A program made the translations under genes and the position numbers. Shown piece by piece: positions 9,312 to 18,073 of a stretch of DNA of 55,382 bases. How positions within the stretch are numbered: position 1 is the first letter of the stretch; every line of letters starts with the position of its first letter. The stretch lies in contig JAEUQN010000025.1 in assembly GCA_016789725.1 (NCBI GenBank), positions 1 through 55,382 of the forward strand, given 5' to 3'. A model generated the notes under the pieces. That model was given only the letters and a program-made list of their open reading frames with translations, did no database searches and was not told where the DNA came from. Source of the DNA: Blastocatellia bacterium. Its GTDB lineage: Bacteria; Acidobacteriota; Blastocatellia; RBC074.

Positions 9312-10130
9312 CTACACAAAAAAGTCCGGCAGCAATTCTGCGCCCGGCACCAACTGATACTGTGATAAATCGGTTACGCCTGTGCCGCGCAGCACGTCAT
9401 CATCAATACAGAAGTGACCAGTGAATTCGCGGCTGGGTTTGGTCAAAATCACATACGCGGCATCACCCATAATATCGGGCTTGCGGCTGCCACGCATCAC
9501 GCGATCTCCGCCGAGCAGGTTTTGTACCGCCGCCGTCGCAATCACGGTGCGCGGCCACAGCGCATTCACCGCGATGCCTTCGGGCTTCAGCTCTTCGGCC
9601 ATTCCCAACACGCACATACTCATTCCGAATTTCGCCATTGTATAAGCGACGTGCGGCGCAAACCATTTCGCTTGCATATTCAGCGGTGGCGAAAGGTTGA
9701 GAATATGCGGATTGCTCGCCTTTTGCAGATGCGGGATGCACGCCTGCGAGCAAACAAACGTTCCGCGCGTGTTGATGGAGTGCATCAGATCATAGCGTTT
9801 CATCGGCGTGTCCACCGTCTTGGATAAATGAATCGCGCTGGCATTGTTGACCAGAATATCTATGCCGCCGAAGGCCTCGACCGTTTTGGCAACGGCGTCC
9901 GCGACCACGTTTTCATCACGGATGTCCACGATGAGCGGTAAGGCTTTGCCGCCTGCTTTTTCGATTTCTTCAGCCGCCGTATAAATCGTGCCGGGCAATT
10001 TGGGATGCGGTTCAGTGGTTTTCGCGGCGATAGCAATGTTTGCGCCATCGCGTGCCGCTCGCAGTGCAATCGCTAAGCCAATGCCGCGACTCGCACCTGT
10101 GATGAAGAGAGTTTTTCCTTGCAATGACAT
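9312..10130 (-). CDS. SDR family oxidoreductase, HSDL2-like
   Basis: A 272-residue short-chain dehydrogenase. The start at 10130 ([18 protein letters not shown]) is chosen over an in-frame codon at 10193 because the Rossmann fold begins at once and AGGA/GGAA motifs precede it. TGASRGIG (11-18), NNAS and YTMAK (Tyr and Lys of the active site) are present. Features such as DEEL-type [20 protein letters not shown] and [15 protein letters not shown] match the hydroxysteroid-dehydrogenase-like 2 group, which usually handles lipid-like substrates. It is the first gene of the minus-strand operon and is divergent from the LRR gene. Confidence 0.9.
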   Translation of the reverse strand: MSLQGKTLFITGASRGIGLAIALRAARDGANIAIAAKTTEPHPKLPGTIYTAAEEIEKAGGKALPLIVDIRDENVVADAVAKTVEAFGGIDILVNNASAIHLSKTVDTPMKRYDLMHSINTRGTFVCSQACIPHLQKASNPHILNLSPPLNMQAKWFAPHVAYTMAKFGMSMCVLGMAEELKPEGIAVNALWPRTVIATAAVQNLLGGDRVMRGSRKPDIMGDAAYVILTKPSREFTGHFCIDDDVLRGTGVTDLSQYQLVPGAELLPDFFV

Positions 10131-10212
10131 GATCCTGGTTCCTTCTTTTTGATTGGTCGTGTTACCGTTGGGAGTGGCAACTTTACACTTCAATTGATGA
10201 GATGTCAGCAGG

Positions 10213-11136
10213 ATGAAAAAAATATTCGATCACCGTGGGCAAGGGCTAAGGACAATGCCTGAAATAGGCGATGACCCCCAGGCTTTTGTTGAATGCGATT
10301 TGAGCCAGAATCAATTGACCGACCTGCCCGACAACCTTGCGCCGTTCATCAATCTGCAATCGTTCAGCGTCTATGACAATCAATTGACGACGTTGCCGGA
10401 ATCGCTTTGGCAATTGACCCAACTGCAAACATTGAATGTGTCGGTGAACCAGGTCTCAGTACTGTCAGAGCATCTCGGCGTTTTGACGAACTTACAGATG
10501 CTGGACATCGCACACAACCAATTGACTGCATTGCCGGAAGCCTTAGGGGCTTTGCGTAAACTCAGGTTTTTATACGCGGGTGATAATCCACTGCGCTCGC
10601 TCCCGGATTTCTTTCCGCAACTCAGCGAATTGATCTACTTAAATCTGACGGATACCCCGTTGACCATATTGCCGGATGGTCTTGGTCGTCTCACGAGTTT
10701 GATTGAGCTTCGGTTGTACAACAGTCATTTGACATCTTTGCCGGATACATTGGGACAGCTTACCAACCTGCGCGAACTGCACGCGATGAAAAATCAATTG
10801 CAGAGCTTGCCCGTGTCCGTCGGTGGTTTGCGAAGCTTGCGCAAGTTGCATTTGGAAGGGAATCGTTTGACCGCTTTGCCGGAAAGCCTGGGGGATTTAT
10901 GGTGTCTCACCGATTTGGATTTGCGCGCCAACAACTTGACCGCGCTCCCCGAATCGCTTGGCAATTTGCGGAATCTGCGGTATCTGGATGTACGCGCAAA
11001 CAAACTGAAAACATTGCCTGACACATTGGCTACGCTCCCTGCACTGGAAAAGCTGGATTTGCGTTGGAACCAATTTTCTATCTTGCCTGCCTGGCTATCG
11101 CAATTGGAAGCGCGCGGCTGTGTTGTTTACCTATAG
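10213..11136 (+). CDS. Cytosolic leucine-rich-repeat protein
   Basis: 307 residues with no signal peptide or membrane segment. From about residue 34 to 300 it is built of 11 consecutive 23-residue repeats of the form LTxLPxxLxxLxxLxxLxLxxNx plus a partial capping repeat ending in [13 protein letters not shown]. The period is strictly constant. There is no kinase, GTPase (Roc) or NEL effector domain attached. It probably serves protein-protein binding inside the cell. The DUF3500 gene follows 11 bases after its stop, so the two may share a transcript. The ribosome site is weak (AGCAGG immediately before ATG). Confidence 0.9.
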   Translation: MKKIFDHRGQGLRTMPEIGDDPQAFVECDLSQNQLTDLPDNLAPFINLQSFSVYDNQLTTLPESLWQLTQLQTLNVSVNQVSVLSEHLGVLTNLQMLDIAHNQLTALPEALGALRKLRFLYAGDNPLRSLPDFFPQLSELIYLNLTDTPLTILPDGLGRLTSLIELRLYNSHLTSLPDTLGQLTNLRELHAMKNQLQSLPVSVGGLRSLRKLHLEGNRLTALPESLGDLWCLTDLDLRANNLTALPESLGNLRNLRYLDVRANKLKTLPDTLATLPALEKLDLRWNQFSILPAWLSQLEARGCVVYL

Positions 11137-11147
11137 GAGATTACGCT

Positions 11148-12326
11148 ATGAAAAAAATACTTCTGTCTGTGGCCTATTGCGGCCTGTTGATATTGGTCGC
11201 CGCGTTTTATTGGACGGCGTACACACAATCTGGCAGTCGCAATCAAATGTTTGAAGAGCAATTGAAAAAGTTCCTGGCGGTGCCGTTCAAAGGCATCACT
11301 GCCGATGGCAACATCGCCCCCGGCCTTTTCAAGGTTCGCTCGTCAGGCGTTTCGACCAAGCCCGTAAAGCAAGCCGCTGAAGCTTTTCTGAAGAGCTTGA
11401 ACGACGAACAACGCAAACGCACGATGTATGCCTTCAACGACGACGAATGGCGCAGATGGGACAATCGCCATTTTCCACCGCGCCAGGGCGTTGGCTTCAA
11501 AGAAATGACCGAAGCGCAACGCGAGCTTGCGTTCAAGTTGATCGGCGCGTCCTTGAGCGCGAAAGGCTTGAAACTGACGCAGGACATTATGAAGCTCAAC
11601 GGCACGCTCGCAGAACTGACGAACAACTTCAACGAATACGGCGAGTGGTTGTACTTCGTGACCATTATGGGAACGCCTTCGGACAAGGAACCATGGGGCT
11701 GGCAACTGGACGGGCATCACTGCATCCTCAACTACTTTGTGCTCGGCGATCAGGTCGTAATGACGCCGACGTTTATGGGCAGCGAACCCGTTCGCGCCGA
11801 CGGCGGCAAATTTAAAGGCACCGTCATCATGCAGAACGAGCAGGACAACGGCTTCAAGTTCTTTGCCGCACTGACACCGGAACAACAGGCCAAAGCTACG
11901 CTCAACCGCGAGAAAACCAAAAATTACAACCTGACCGAAGCCTACAAGGACAACGTCGTGCTGGATTACGCCGGGCTGGCAGGCGCGCAATTGAATGCGG
12001 CGCAGAAAAAACTCTTGCTAAATGTGGTCAGCGAATACATCAGCAATATGGACGCTGGTCACGCTCGCGTGAAAATGCGGGAAGTGGAACAGCATCTGGA
12101 CAAAACCTACTTCGCCTGGATCGGATCAAACGACCCGAACGGAGTGTTTTATTACCGCATTCACAGCCCCGTGCTGTTGATTGAATTCGACCATCAAACG
12201 CCTGTCGCGCTCGCTCGTTCCCCCATCCCCACGCGCCAGCATATTCACACTGTTGTGCGCACGCCGAACGGCAATGATTACGGCAAAGATTTGTTGCGCC
12301 AGCACCTCACCGCACATCCGCATTGA
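11148..12326 (+). CDS. DUF3500 family secreted protein
   Basis: 392 residues. ATG at 11148 has TAGGAG 8 bases upstream and gives a signal peptide ([24 protein letters not shown]), so it is preferred over an upstream in-frame codon inside the LRR gene. Family hallmarks are [27 protein letters not shown] and the C-terminal block [16 protein letters not shown] / [13 protein letters not shown], with many conserved His and Trp residues that look like a metal or substrate site. The biochemical role of the family is unknown to me. It is exported or membrane-anchored. Confidence 0.88.
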   Translation: MKKILLSVAYCGLLILVAAFYWTAYTQSGSRNQMFEEQLKKFLAVPFKGITADGNIAPGLFKVRSSGVSTKPVKQAAEAFLKSLNDEQRKRTMYAFNDDEWRRWDNRHFPPRQGVGFKEMTEAQRELAFKLIGASLSAKGLKLTQDIMKLNGTLAELTNNFNEYGEWLYFVTIMGTPSDKEPWGWQLDGHHCILNYFVLGDQVVMTPTFMGSEPVRADGGKFKGTVIMQNEQDNGFKFFAALTPEQQAKATLNREKTKNYNLTEAYKDNVVLDYAGLAGAQLNAAQKKLLLNVVSEYISNMDAGHARVKMREVEQHLDKTYFAWIGSNDPNGVFYYRIHSPVLLIEFDHQTPVALARSPIPTRQHIHTVVRTPNGNDYGKDLLRQHLTAHPH

Positions 12327-12328
12327 GC

Positions 12329-12534
12329 AGGTGTCAGGTGTTGGGTGTCAGGTGTTAGGTGTTAGGTGTTGGGGGTAGGTGTTGCGATCCAGCGACGGCA
12401 ACACCGATTTTCTGGTGAGTTAGGTGTTAGGTGTTGGGTGTTAGGAGTAGGTGTCGGATGTTGGGTGTTAGGTCAAAAACCGAAGGTCTTCCCTAACACC
12501 TGACACCCAACACCTGACACCTACTCACTGTTGC
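12329..12534. repeat. Heptamer (YRGGTGT) tandem repeats with an inverted block
   Basis: Two stretches of imperfect 7-base units CAGGTGT/TAGGTGT/TGGGTGT (about 12329-12385 and 12419-12472) are followed by the same units in reverse orientation (about 12490-12526). The second and third blocks can fold on each other into a long hairpin. It lies between the DUF3500 and UbiA genes. It resembles short tandem repeat families known in cyanobacteria and other large genomes. Not coding. Confidence 0.8.
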
Positions 12535-12598
12535 AATCCAAAAAGTGTAACAGCGATTTCTCTCACGACCTGTTTGGCCCGCTATAGTCCGCGCCACG

Positions 12599-13528
12599 AT
12601 GCACAACAGCGTGGCAAATAAATGGTGGGTTTATCAACGCGAACGGTTTCCCGTTTTCGCGCACTCGCCGCTGCTGCTTGCCTTCAGCTTTTCGGCCATC
12701 AGTTATTCTTCGTTATTGCGTGGCGTGGTTCGATGGCCGGACGCAAAATCCATCGCCGTCGCCTTTTTCACCTCGCTCTTATTTTTCCTGCAATTACGCA
12801 TCGCCGATGAATTCAAAGACTTTGAGGAAGATTCGTTGTATCGGCCTTATCGCCCGGTTCCGCGTGGGCTGGTGAAACTGCGCGAATTGGGATGGCTTGG
12901 CTTATTGAGCGCCCTCACGCAATTAATTTTTGCCGTAATCCTTCAGCCTTCGCTGGTCATTTTGCTCGTTTTCACGTGGACCTATCTGGCTTTGATGAGT
13001 GTCGAATTCTTCTCGCGTGATTGGCTGAAGGCACGCCCGATTACTTACCTGTGGACTCACATGTTGATTGTGCCGCTGGTGGATTATTACGCGACAGCCT
13101 GTGATTGGCTGGCGAATGAACAATTGCAGCCTCGCGGCTTGTTCTGGTTTTTGCTCGTCAGTTTTGGCAACGGCATCGTGATTGAAGTCGGACGCAAGCT
13201 GCGAGCGCCAGCGGATGAAGAAGTCGGGGTCCAAACCTACAGCGTGCTGTGGGGCAGAAAGACCGCCGTGCTGGTGTGGCTCGGCGCAATGCTGGCGACG
13301 GCGTCGTTCGCGGTTTTGGCGGCAATCAACATCGCGTTTGCGCTTCCGGTCGCCGTGGTGTTGGCGTTGTTATGGTTGGTGGCGGCCTTGATGGCCGGGC
13401 GTTTCCTACAACAGCCCGAATCTTGTCACGCCCGGTTATTTGAAGCGATGTCGGGTGTCTGGACGCTCATCTTGTACTTAGGGCTGGGCGCGATTCCAAT
13501 GCTCGTCAAAATGGGAGGCCAACAGTGA
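12599..13528 (+). CDS. UbiA family prenyltransferase
   Basis: A 309-residue integral membrane protein with about eight hydrophobic segments. The first Asp-rich motif is ADEFKDFEED (69-78; Asp70, Asp74 and Asp78 for Mg-diphosphate binding), followed by YRPYRPVPRG, a UbiA/homogentisate-prenyltransferase signature. The second motif is represented by EVGRKLRAPADEE near 196-208. UbiA enzymes move a prenyl chain from a diphosphate onto an aromatic ring or, in ether-lipid synthases, onto glycerol phosphate. The stop codon overlaps the start of the dikinase gene (GTGA). It is the first gene of a six-gene plus-strand cluster, so the acceptor is probably made by its neighbours. Confidence 0.9.
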   Translation: MHNSVANKWWVYQRERFPVFAHSPLLLAFSFSAISYSSLLRGVVRWPDAKSIAVAFFTSLLFFLQLRIADEFKDFEEDSLYRPYRPVPRGLVKLRELGWLGLLSALTQLIFAVILQPSLVILLVFTWTYLALMSVEFFSRDWLKARPITYLWTHMLIVPLVDYYATACDWLANEQLQPRGLFWFLLVSFGNGIVIEVGRKLRAPADEEVGVQTYSVLWGRKTAVLVWLGAMLATASFAVLAAINIAFALPVAVVLALLWLVAALMAGRFLQQPESCHARLFEAMSGVWTLILYLGLGAIPMLVKMGGQQ

Positions 13529-16134
13529 GATTCATTTCGATCCCAGGTGATTCTGTCAGTGAACTCGGCGGCAAAGCGAACGCGCTGGCTTCGATCCAAA
13601 GCGCAGGCCAACGCGCAAATGTAAACATCCCGAAATGGTTTGTCGTTTCGCCCGCCGCATTTTGGGCGAGTCTTTCACCCGCGCAAGCGGAAGTCTTAAG
13701 CCGAGCGACGAGCGAAGATGAAATCGAAGTCGCGCTTCAATTCCTGACTTGCAACGACGACGTTTGCGCTGAAATTCAAAACGCCCTGCCAACGATTATG
13801 CCCAATAAAGACGGGCTGGCTGTGCGTTCATCAGCCATAGACGAAGATGGCAAGGCGCATTCATTTGCGGGGCAACTCGAAAGTTTTTTGCAGGTCGCGT
13901 CGGATGATCTTGCCAATAAAATCGCCGCCGTTTGGCGCTCCGGTTTCAGCGCGCGCGTGCTTGCCTATCGGCGTGAAAACAATTTGGGGGTGTTGCCGCC
14001 ACCGCCTGCCGTGTTGATTCAGCAAATGGTCAACGCTGAAAGCGCGGGTGTCGCCTTCGCCGCCGATCCAATTTCCGGGCGACGATCTGTCGTTGTGATT
14101 TCAGCGGTCAGCGGCTTAGGCCAGGGGCTGGTTGCGGGTGAATGCAATGCCGACACGTATCACGTCAATCGCGCCGACGAAATCATCGAGCGAAAGCTGA
14201 TGGCGGAGACGCCGATTTTGAGCGACGAACAGATCAAAAAAATCGCGGCGCTGGTTCGTACGACAAGTCAGCATTTCAATCGCCCGCAGGACATCGAATG
14301 GGCCATCGAAGCGGGGCAATTGTATCTGTTGCAATCGCGCCCGATCACAACGATTGCCCATCTTGCTGATCCTGATGGCGCGTTGAATTTGTGGGACAAC
14401 AGCAACATTGCTGAAAGCTACGGTGGAGTGACGACGCCGTTGACGTTTTCGTTTGCGCGGCGCGCGTATGAAGAAGTCTATCGCCAATTCTGTCGTTTGA
14501 TGCTGGTGCCTGATGCGACGATTCAGCAGCACGATCAAACCTTCAAACACATGCTCGGATTGCTCGGCGGGCGGGTTTATTACAACTTGCTGAACTGGTA
14601 TCGCGTCTTGGCGATGCTGCCCGGCTTCAAATTGAATCGTCGTTTTATGGAACAGATGATGGGCGTGAAAGAAGGTTTGCCGGAACATCTGCTCGCCGAA
14701 ATCGGCACGATCAGCAAAGGCGAGAAATTGCGCGACGCCTTGTCGTTATTGCGGACGATGGGCGGATTGGTCAGAAACCATTTCCTTCTGCCGACAAAAA
14801 TCAAATCGTTTTACGCGCGCCTCAACGATGCGTTGCAAGCTTCTAACCCACCGCTCGAAGCGATGCGCGCTGACGAACTGGCAGCGTATTATCGCCGCAT
14901 CGAAGCGCAATTGTTGACGCGTTGGGATGCCCCACTCATTAACGATTTCTTTGCGATGATTTTTTATGGCCTGCTGCGTCGTTTGAGTGAGAAATGGTGC
15001 GGCGATCCAAGCGGCAGTTTGCAAAACGCTTTGCTCAGCGAAAGTGGCGGCATCATCAGCGCCGAGCCAGCGAAGCGAATTCGCGCAATGGCCGAAAGCC
15101 TTCAGGGAAACGACGAACTGGTCGTGTTGCTGTGCAATGGGGCGCTGCCGGAAATCAATGCCCGGATGTCTGATTTCTCCAATCTTCAATCTCAAATCTC
15201 CAATTATTTGGCAGAGTTTGGAGATCGTTGTCTGGATGAACTGAAACTGGAGAGCCACACGTTGCACGATGATCCTTTGTTGTTATTTCGCGCGATTGGA
15301 CAGGCAGCGAAAAATGGTCACGAACGGCGCGCACCGACCTCTTTGCAGTCGGAAGCAGAACAGCGAGCCGCTGCTGCGCTTGCGCTTCATCCGCTGCGCA
15401 AACTCGTTTTCCATTGGGTTTTGCGTCACGCTCGTGACCGGGTGCGAGAGCGCGAGAATCTTCGGTTTGAACGCACGCGGCTGTTCGGACGCGCCCGCCG
15501 ATTGTTCCTCGAACTCGGTCAGCGATTTTACGCCGACAACTTGCTCGACGATCCACGCGATGTGTTTTACCTCGAAGTCGAAGAAGTATTGGGCTTCATT
15601 GAAGGTGCGGCCACGACCACTGATTTGCGTGGGATGGTTGCTGTTCGCAAAGTCGAGTTCGCACAACATCGCAAGATGGAAGCGCCTGCCGACCGCTTTG
15701 CCACGCACGGTGCGGTGCATCAGGGAAATCAATTTCGACCAATAAAGACAGCCTCTATCGCTACGCTCGGCGATTCGCGCAAAGGGCTGGCGTGTTCGCC
15801 GGGCATTGTGCGCGGCAAAGTTCGTGTTGTTACCGACCCTCGCCAGGCGGTGTTGCAACCGGGTGAAATTCTGGTGGCTGAAAGGACTGATCCCGGTTGG
15901 GTGTTGTTGTTTGCTTCGGCTGCCGGATTGTTGGTTGAACGCGGCAGTTTGCTTTCACACGCCGCGATTGTGTCGCGCGAAATGCGGCTTCCGGCGATTG
16001 TTGCGATTCCCGGCGTTACCGAGTGGCTCCAGGATGGCGACGAGGTGGAATTCGATGGCAGCACCGGCATTGTTTCCGTGTTAGTAGCCCGCGCGTCAGC
16101 AAGGACTGGGCTGATGAAAAGCAGCTCTTGCTGA
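13525..16134 (+). CDS. PEP-synthase-like / rifampin-phosphotransferase-like dikinase
   Basis: 869 residues. Start GTG at 13525 overlaps the UbiA stop and has GGAGG 6 bases upstream, implying translational coupling. An N-terminal ATP-grasp (PPDK_N) domain spans about 1-275 (GGKANALASIQSAG; AVRSSAIDEDG; closing with LLQSRPITT). A helical middle region follows (about 280-750). The C-terminal phosphohistidine swivel domain holds His812 in GSLLSHAAIVSREMRLPAI. The PEP-binding TIM barrel of true PEP synthase is absent; length and layout match rifampin phosphotransferase-type enzymes, which use ATP to put phosphate on a small molecule. In this cluster the acceptor may be a lipid or prenyl alcohol (inference). 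The last ~14 codons and the stop lie in a REP-like palindrome. Confidence 0.85.
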   Translation: MRFISIPGDSVSELGGKANALASIQSAGQRANVNIPKWFVVSPAAFWASLSPAQAEVLSRATSEDEIEVALQFLTCNDDVCAEIQNALPTIMPNKDGLAVRSSAIDEDGKAHSFAGQLESFLQVASDDLANKIAAVWRSGFSARVLAYRRENNLGVLPPPPAVLIQQMVNAESAGVAFAADPISGRRSVVVISAVSGLGQGLVAGECNADTYHVNRADEIIERKLMAETPILSDEQIKKIAALVRTTSQHFNRPQDIEWAIEAGQLYLLQSRPITTIAHLADPDGALNLWDNSNIAESYGGVTTPLTFSFARRAYEEVYRQFCRLMLVPDATIQQHDQTFKHMLGLLGGRVYYNLLNWYRVLAMLPGFKLNRRFMEQMMGVKEGLPEHLLAEIGTISKGEKLRDALSLLRTMGGLVRNHFLLPTKIKSFYARLNDALQASNPPLEAMRADELAAYYRRIEAQLLTRWDAPLINDFFAMIFYGLLRRLSEKWCGDPSGSLQNALLSESGGIISAEPAKRIRAMAESLQGNDELVVLLCNGALPEINARMSDFSNLQSQISNYLAEFGDRCLDELKLESHTLHDDPLLLFRAIGQAAKNGHERRAPTSLQSEAEQRAAAALALHPLRKLVFHWVLRHARDRVRERENLRFERTRLFGRARRLFLELGQRFYADNLLDDPRDVFYLEVEEVLGFIEGAATTTDLRGMVAVRKVEFAQHRKMEAPADRFATHGAVHQGNQFRPIKTASIATLGDSRKGLACSPGIVRGKVRVVTDPRQAVLQPGEILVAERTDPGWVLLFASAAGLLVERGSLLSHAAIVSREMRLPAIVAIPGVTEWLQDGDEVEFDGSTGIVSVLVARASARTGLMKSSSC

Positions 16135-16152
16135 CGCGCGGGCTACTGACAC
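16078..16152. repeat. REP-like palindrome forming the 3' end of the dikinase gene
   Basis: Arms 16078-16103 and 16127-16152 match at 25 of 26 positions when inverted, around a 23-base loop. The core word AGCCCGCGCGTCAGCAAG recurs with one change at about 41903. The dikinase stop codon (16132-16134) lies in the right arm. Confidence 0.85.
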
Positions 16153-16197
16153 ATTCCACTAGACTTCGCCACCACCTGCTTTTGATTTAGGGAATTT

Positions 16198-17358
16198 ATG
16201 GACATTGCAACTCGCGCTAACTTCTCTGAAATCCGCTACGCCCAATGCTGGGAAGATGCCGATATCTTGCTCAAGGCGCTGGACATTCAACCCCAGCACA
16301 CGTGCTTGTCTATTGCCTCGGCGGGTGACAATACCCTGGCGATGCTTAGCCGGTCGCCCGCGCAGGTGATTGCGATTGACCTGAGTGCTGCACAACTGGC
16401 GTGCGTGGAATTGCGTGTTGCGGCGTATCGGGAATTGGAACATCACGAATTGCTTGAACTCATCGGCTCGCGTGCGAGCCAGCGGCGGACACAATTGTAT
16501 CGCCGCTGTCGCAGTTTATTGTCGTCTGAAGCGCGCGCCTTTTGGGATCAGCGCGCCCACGACATTGCCAATGGCATTGGCTCAGCCGGGAAGTTCGAGC
16601 GGTATTTGGCGCTCTTTCGACGGCGCATTTTGCCGCTTCTGCATTCGTCGCAACAGGTGGCCGAATTGCTGCGTGACAAATCACCGTGCGAACGCGAACA
16701 GTTTTACGAAGAGGAGTGGGATACGTGGCGCTGGCGTGCGGTTTTCAAATTGTTCTTCTCGCGTTTCGTGATGGGGCGCTTGGGGCGTGACCCGGAATTC
16801 TTTCGGTTTGTGGAGGGCCAGATCGCAGAACGAATTTTGGCGCGCACCCGCTATGCCGCGACGGTTTTGAATCCTGCCGACAATCAGTATGCGCAATGGA
16901 TTTTGACGGGGCAGCATTTGACGGCGCTTCCGTTTGCCCTGCGCCCGGAAAACTTCAATGCGATTCGCCTGAATCTGGAGCGGCTGGAGCTGCGACAACA
17001 ATCGCTGGAACAGTTTCTGGCCGCACAACCAGCGCACACGATTGATCGTTTCAACCTCAGCGATGTGTTTGAGTATGTGTCAAGGCAACGCTATCACGGT
17101 TTGTTGCAGGAGTTGGTGCGCGTGAGTCGTTCGTGTGCGCGAATGGCGTACTGGAATTTATTGGCGGAACGTCGCCGACCCGCATCCATCGCGGGTGACA
17201 TCAATTCACTTGATGATTTGGCGCAACCATTGTTTCGGGAAGACCAGGCATTTTTTTATCAGAACTTCATTCTTGAGGAGGTTGTCAATGATTGGGATGC
17301 TCATCATTCTCATCGTCTTTGGCGCAATGTTGAGCGTGCTCTGTTGGTGGCAGCGTAA
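16198..17358 (+). CDS. DUF3419 / BtaA-like S-adenosylmethionine:lipid 3-amino-3-carboxypropyltransferase
   Basis: 386 residues. The protein opens with YAQCWEDADILLKAL (14-28), the hallmark of BtaA-type enzymes, then a Rossmann-like SAM site SIASAGDNTLA (38-48) and IAIDLSAAQLA (58-68). FYEEEWDTWRWRAVFKLFFSR and LSDVFEYVS are further family motifs. BtaA moves the aminocarboxypropyl group of SAM to diacylglycerol, giving the homoserine head group of betaine lipids. No BtaB methyltransferase is nearby, so the product is probably not ordinary DGTS. AGGGA precedes the ATG. The next gene starts 71 bases before this one ends, indicating tight coupling. Confidence 0.88.
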   Translation: MDIATRANFSEIRYAQCWEDADILLKALDIQPQHTCLSIASAGDNTLAMLSRSPAQVIAIDLSAAQLACVELRVAAYRELEHHELLELIGSRASQRRTQLYRRCRSLLSSEARAFWDQRAHDIANGIGSAGKFERYLALFRRRILPLLHSSQQVAELLRDKSPCEREQFYEEEWDTWRWRAVFKLFFSRFVMGRLGRDPEFFRFVEGQIAERILARTRYAATVLNPADNQYAQWILTGQHLTALPFALRPENFNAIRLNLERLELRQQSLEQFLAAQPAHTIDRFNLSDVFEYVSRQRYHGLLQELVRVSRSCARMAYWNLLAERRRPASIAGDINSLDDLAQPLFREDQAFFYQNFILEEVVNDWDAHHSHRLWRNVERALLVAA

Positions 17359-18073
17359 ATTTCAACCGGAGGCTGAGCTGGTGCGAAAGAGCTTGCACAT
17401 CGGAATGGGGGTATTTGCCTTGTCATTTCCGTGGCTGCTTTCGGCACTGTGGCAGGCGGTTATGCTGTGTGGTTTGCTGCTGACAGTGCTGCTGGCGTTG
17501 CGGCGCGTGGCGTGGTTGCGACTGCGGTTGGGCGCGGTGTTGGGAAGTGTCGCGCGCCGTTCGGATGGCGAGTTGTATTTTGCGCTCGGCGTGACGGCCT
17601 TATTTTGTCTGGCGCGCCATTCGTTACTGCTCTACAGCCTTCCGCTTTTGATTTTAGCTCTTGCCGATGCGGCAGCGGCGTTAATTGGCGCGCGTTTTGG
17701 TCGGCATCGGTTTCGCCTCATCGCTGGCGAAAAAAGTCTGGAAGGATCGTTCGCCTTTTTTATGATGACGATGGCGACGACTTACGGCGGACTGGTTTGG
17801 ATTGCCGCTTTGACCACTTGGCAAGCCTTGTTGATGTCCGTTGTGGCTTCGGTTTTTCTGACCTTGATCGAAGCGTTGGCGTGGCGTGGTCTCGACAATT
17901 TGTTCTTGCCGCTCGGCGCGTATGGATTGTTGGATTATTTGTTGTATTGCACGACCGAAGAGGTTCTGACGTTATTGTTGCTCACGATGTGGCTGATGGC
18001 TGCGGTCGTGATTTTTTGGAAGGAGTTCCGGCATGGCTCGAATTATTCGCAGCACCGGCCCAACGCAGCTTGA
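17288..18073 (+). CDS. Phytol/dolichol kinase-like membrane protein (CTP-dependent polyprenol kinase family)
   Basis: 261 residues with about seven hydrophobic segments. ATG at 17288 is chosen because AGGAGG stands 6 bases upstream; this puts 71 bases of overlap with the BtaA-like gene in another frame. Family motifs: RKSLHIGMG (about 33-41), LADAAAALIGARFGRHRF and GEKSLEGSFAFF, the conserved loop of phytol, farnesol and dolichol kinases and CDP-DAG synthase relatives. These enzymes phosphorylate a membrane prenyl alcohol with CTP. With UbiA in the same operon it may prepare the prenyl donor (inference). The downstream GNAT gene overlaps its end by 41 bases. Confidence 0.82.
   Translation: MIGMLIILIVFGAMLSVLCWWQRKFQPEAELVRKSLHIGMGVFALSFPWLLSALWQAVMLCGLLLTVLLALRRVAWLRLRLGAVLGSVARRSDGELYFALGVTALFCLARHSLLLYSLPLLILALADAAAALIGARFGRHRFRLIAGEKSLEGSFAFFMMTMATTYGGLVWIAALTTWQALLMSVVASVFLTLIEALAWRGLDNLFLPLGAYGLLDYLLYCTTEEVLTLLLLTMWLMAAVVIFWKEFRHGSNYSQHRPNAA

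Noticed and set aside
12329..12534. CRISPR array
   Set aside because: Units are only seven bases and contiguous, with no spacers of constant length and no cas genes nearby.
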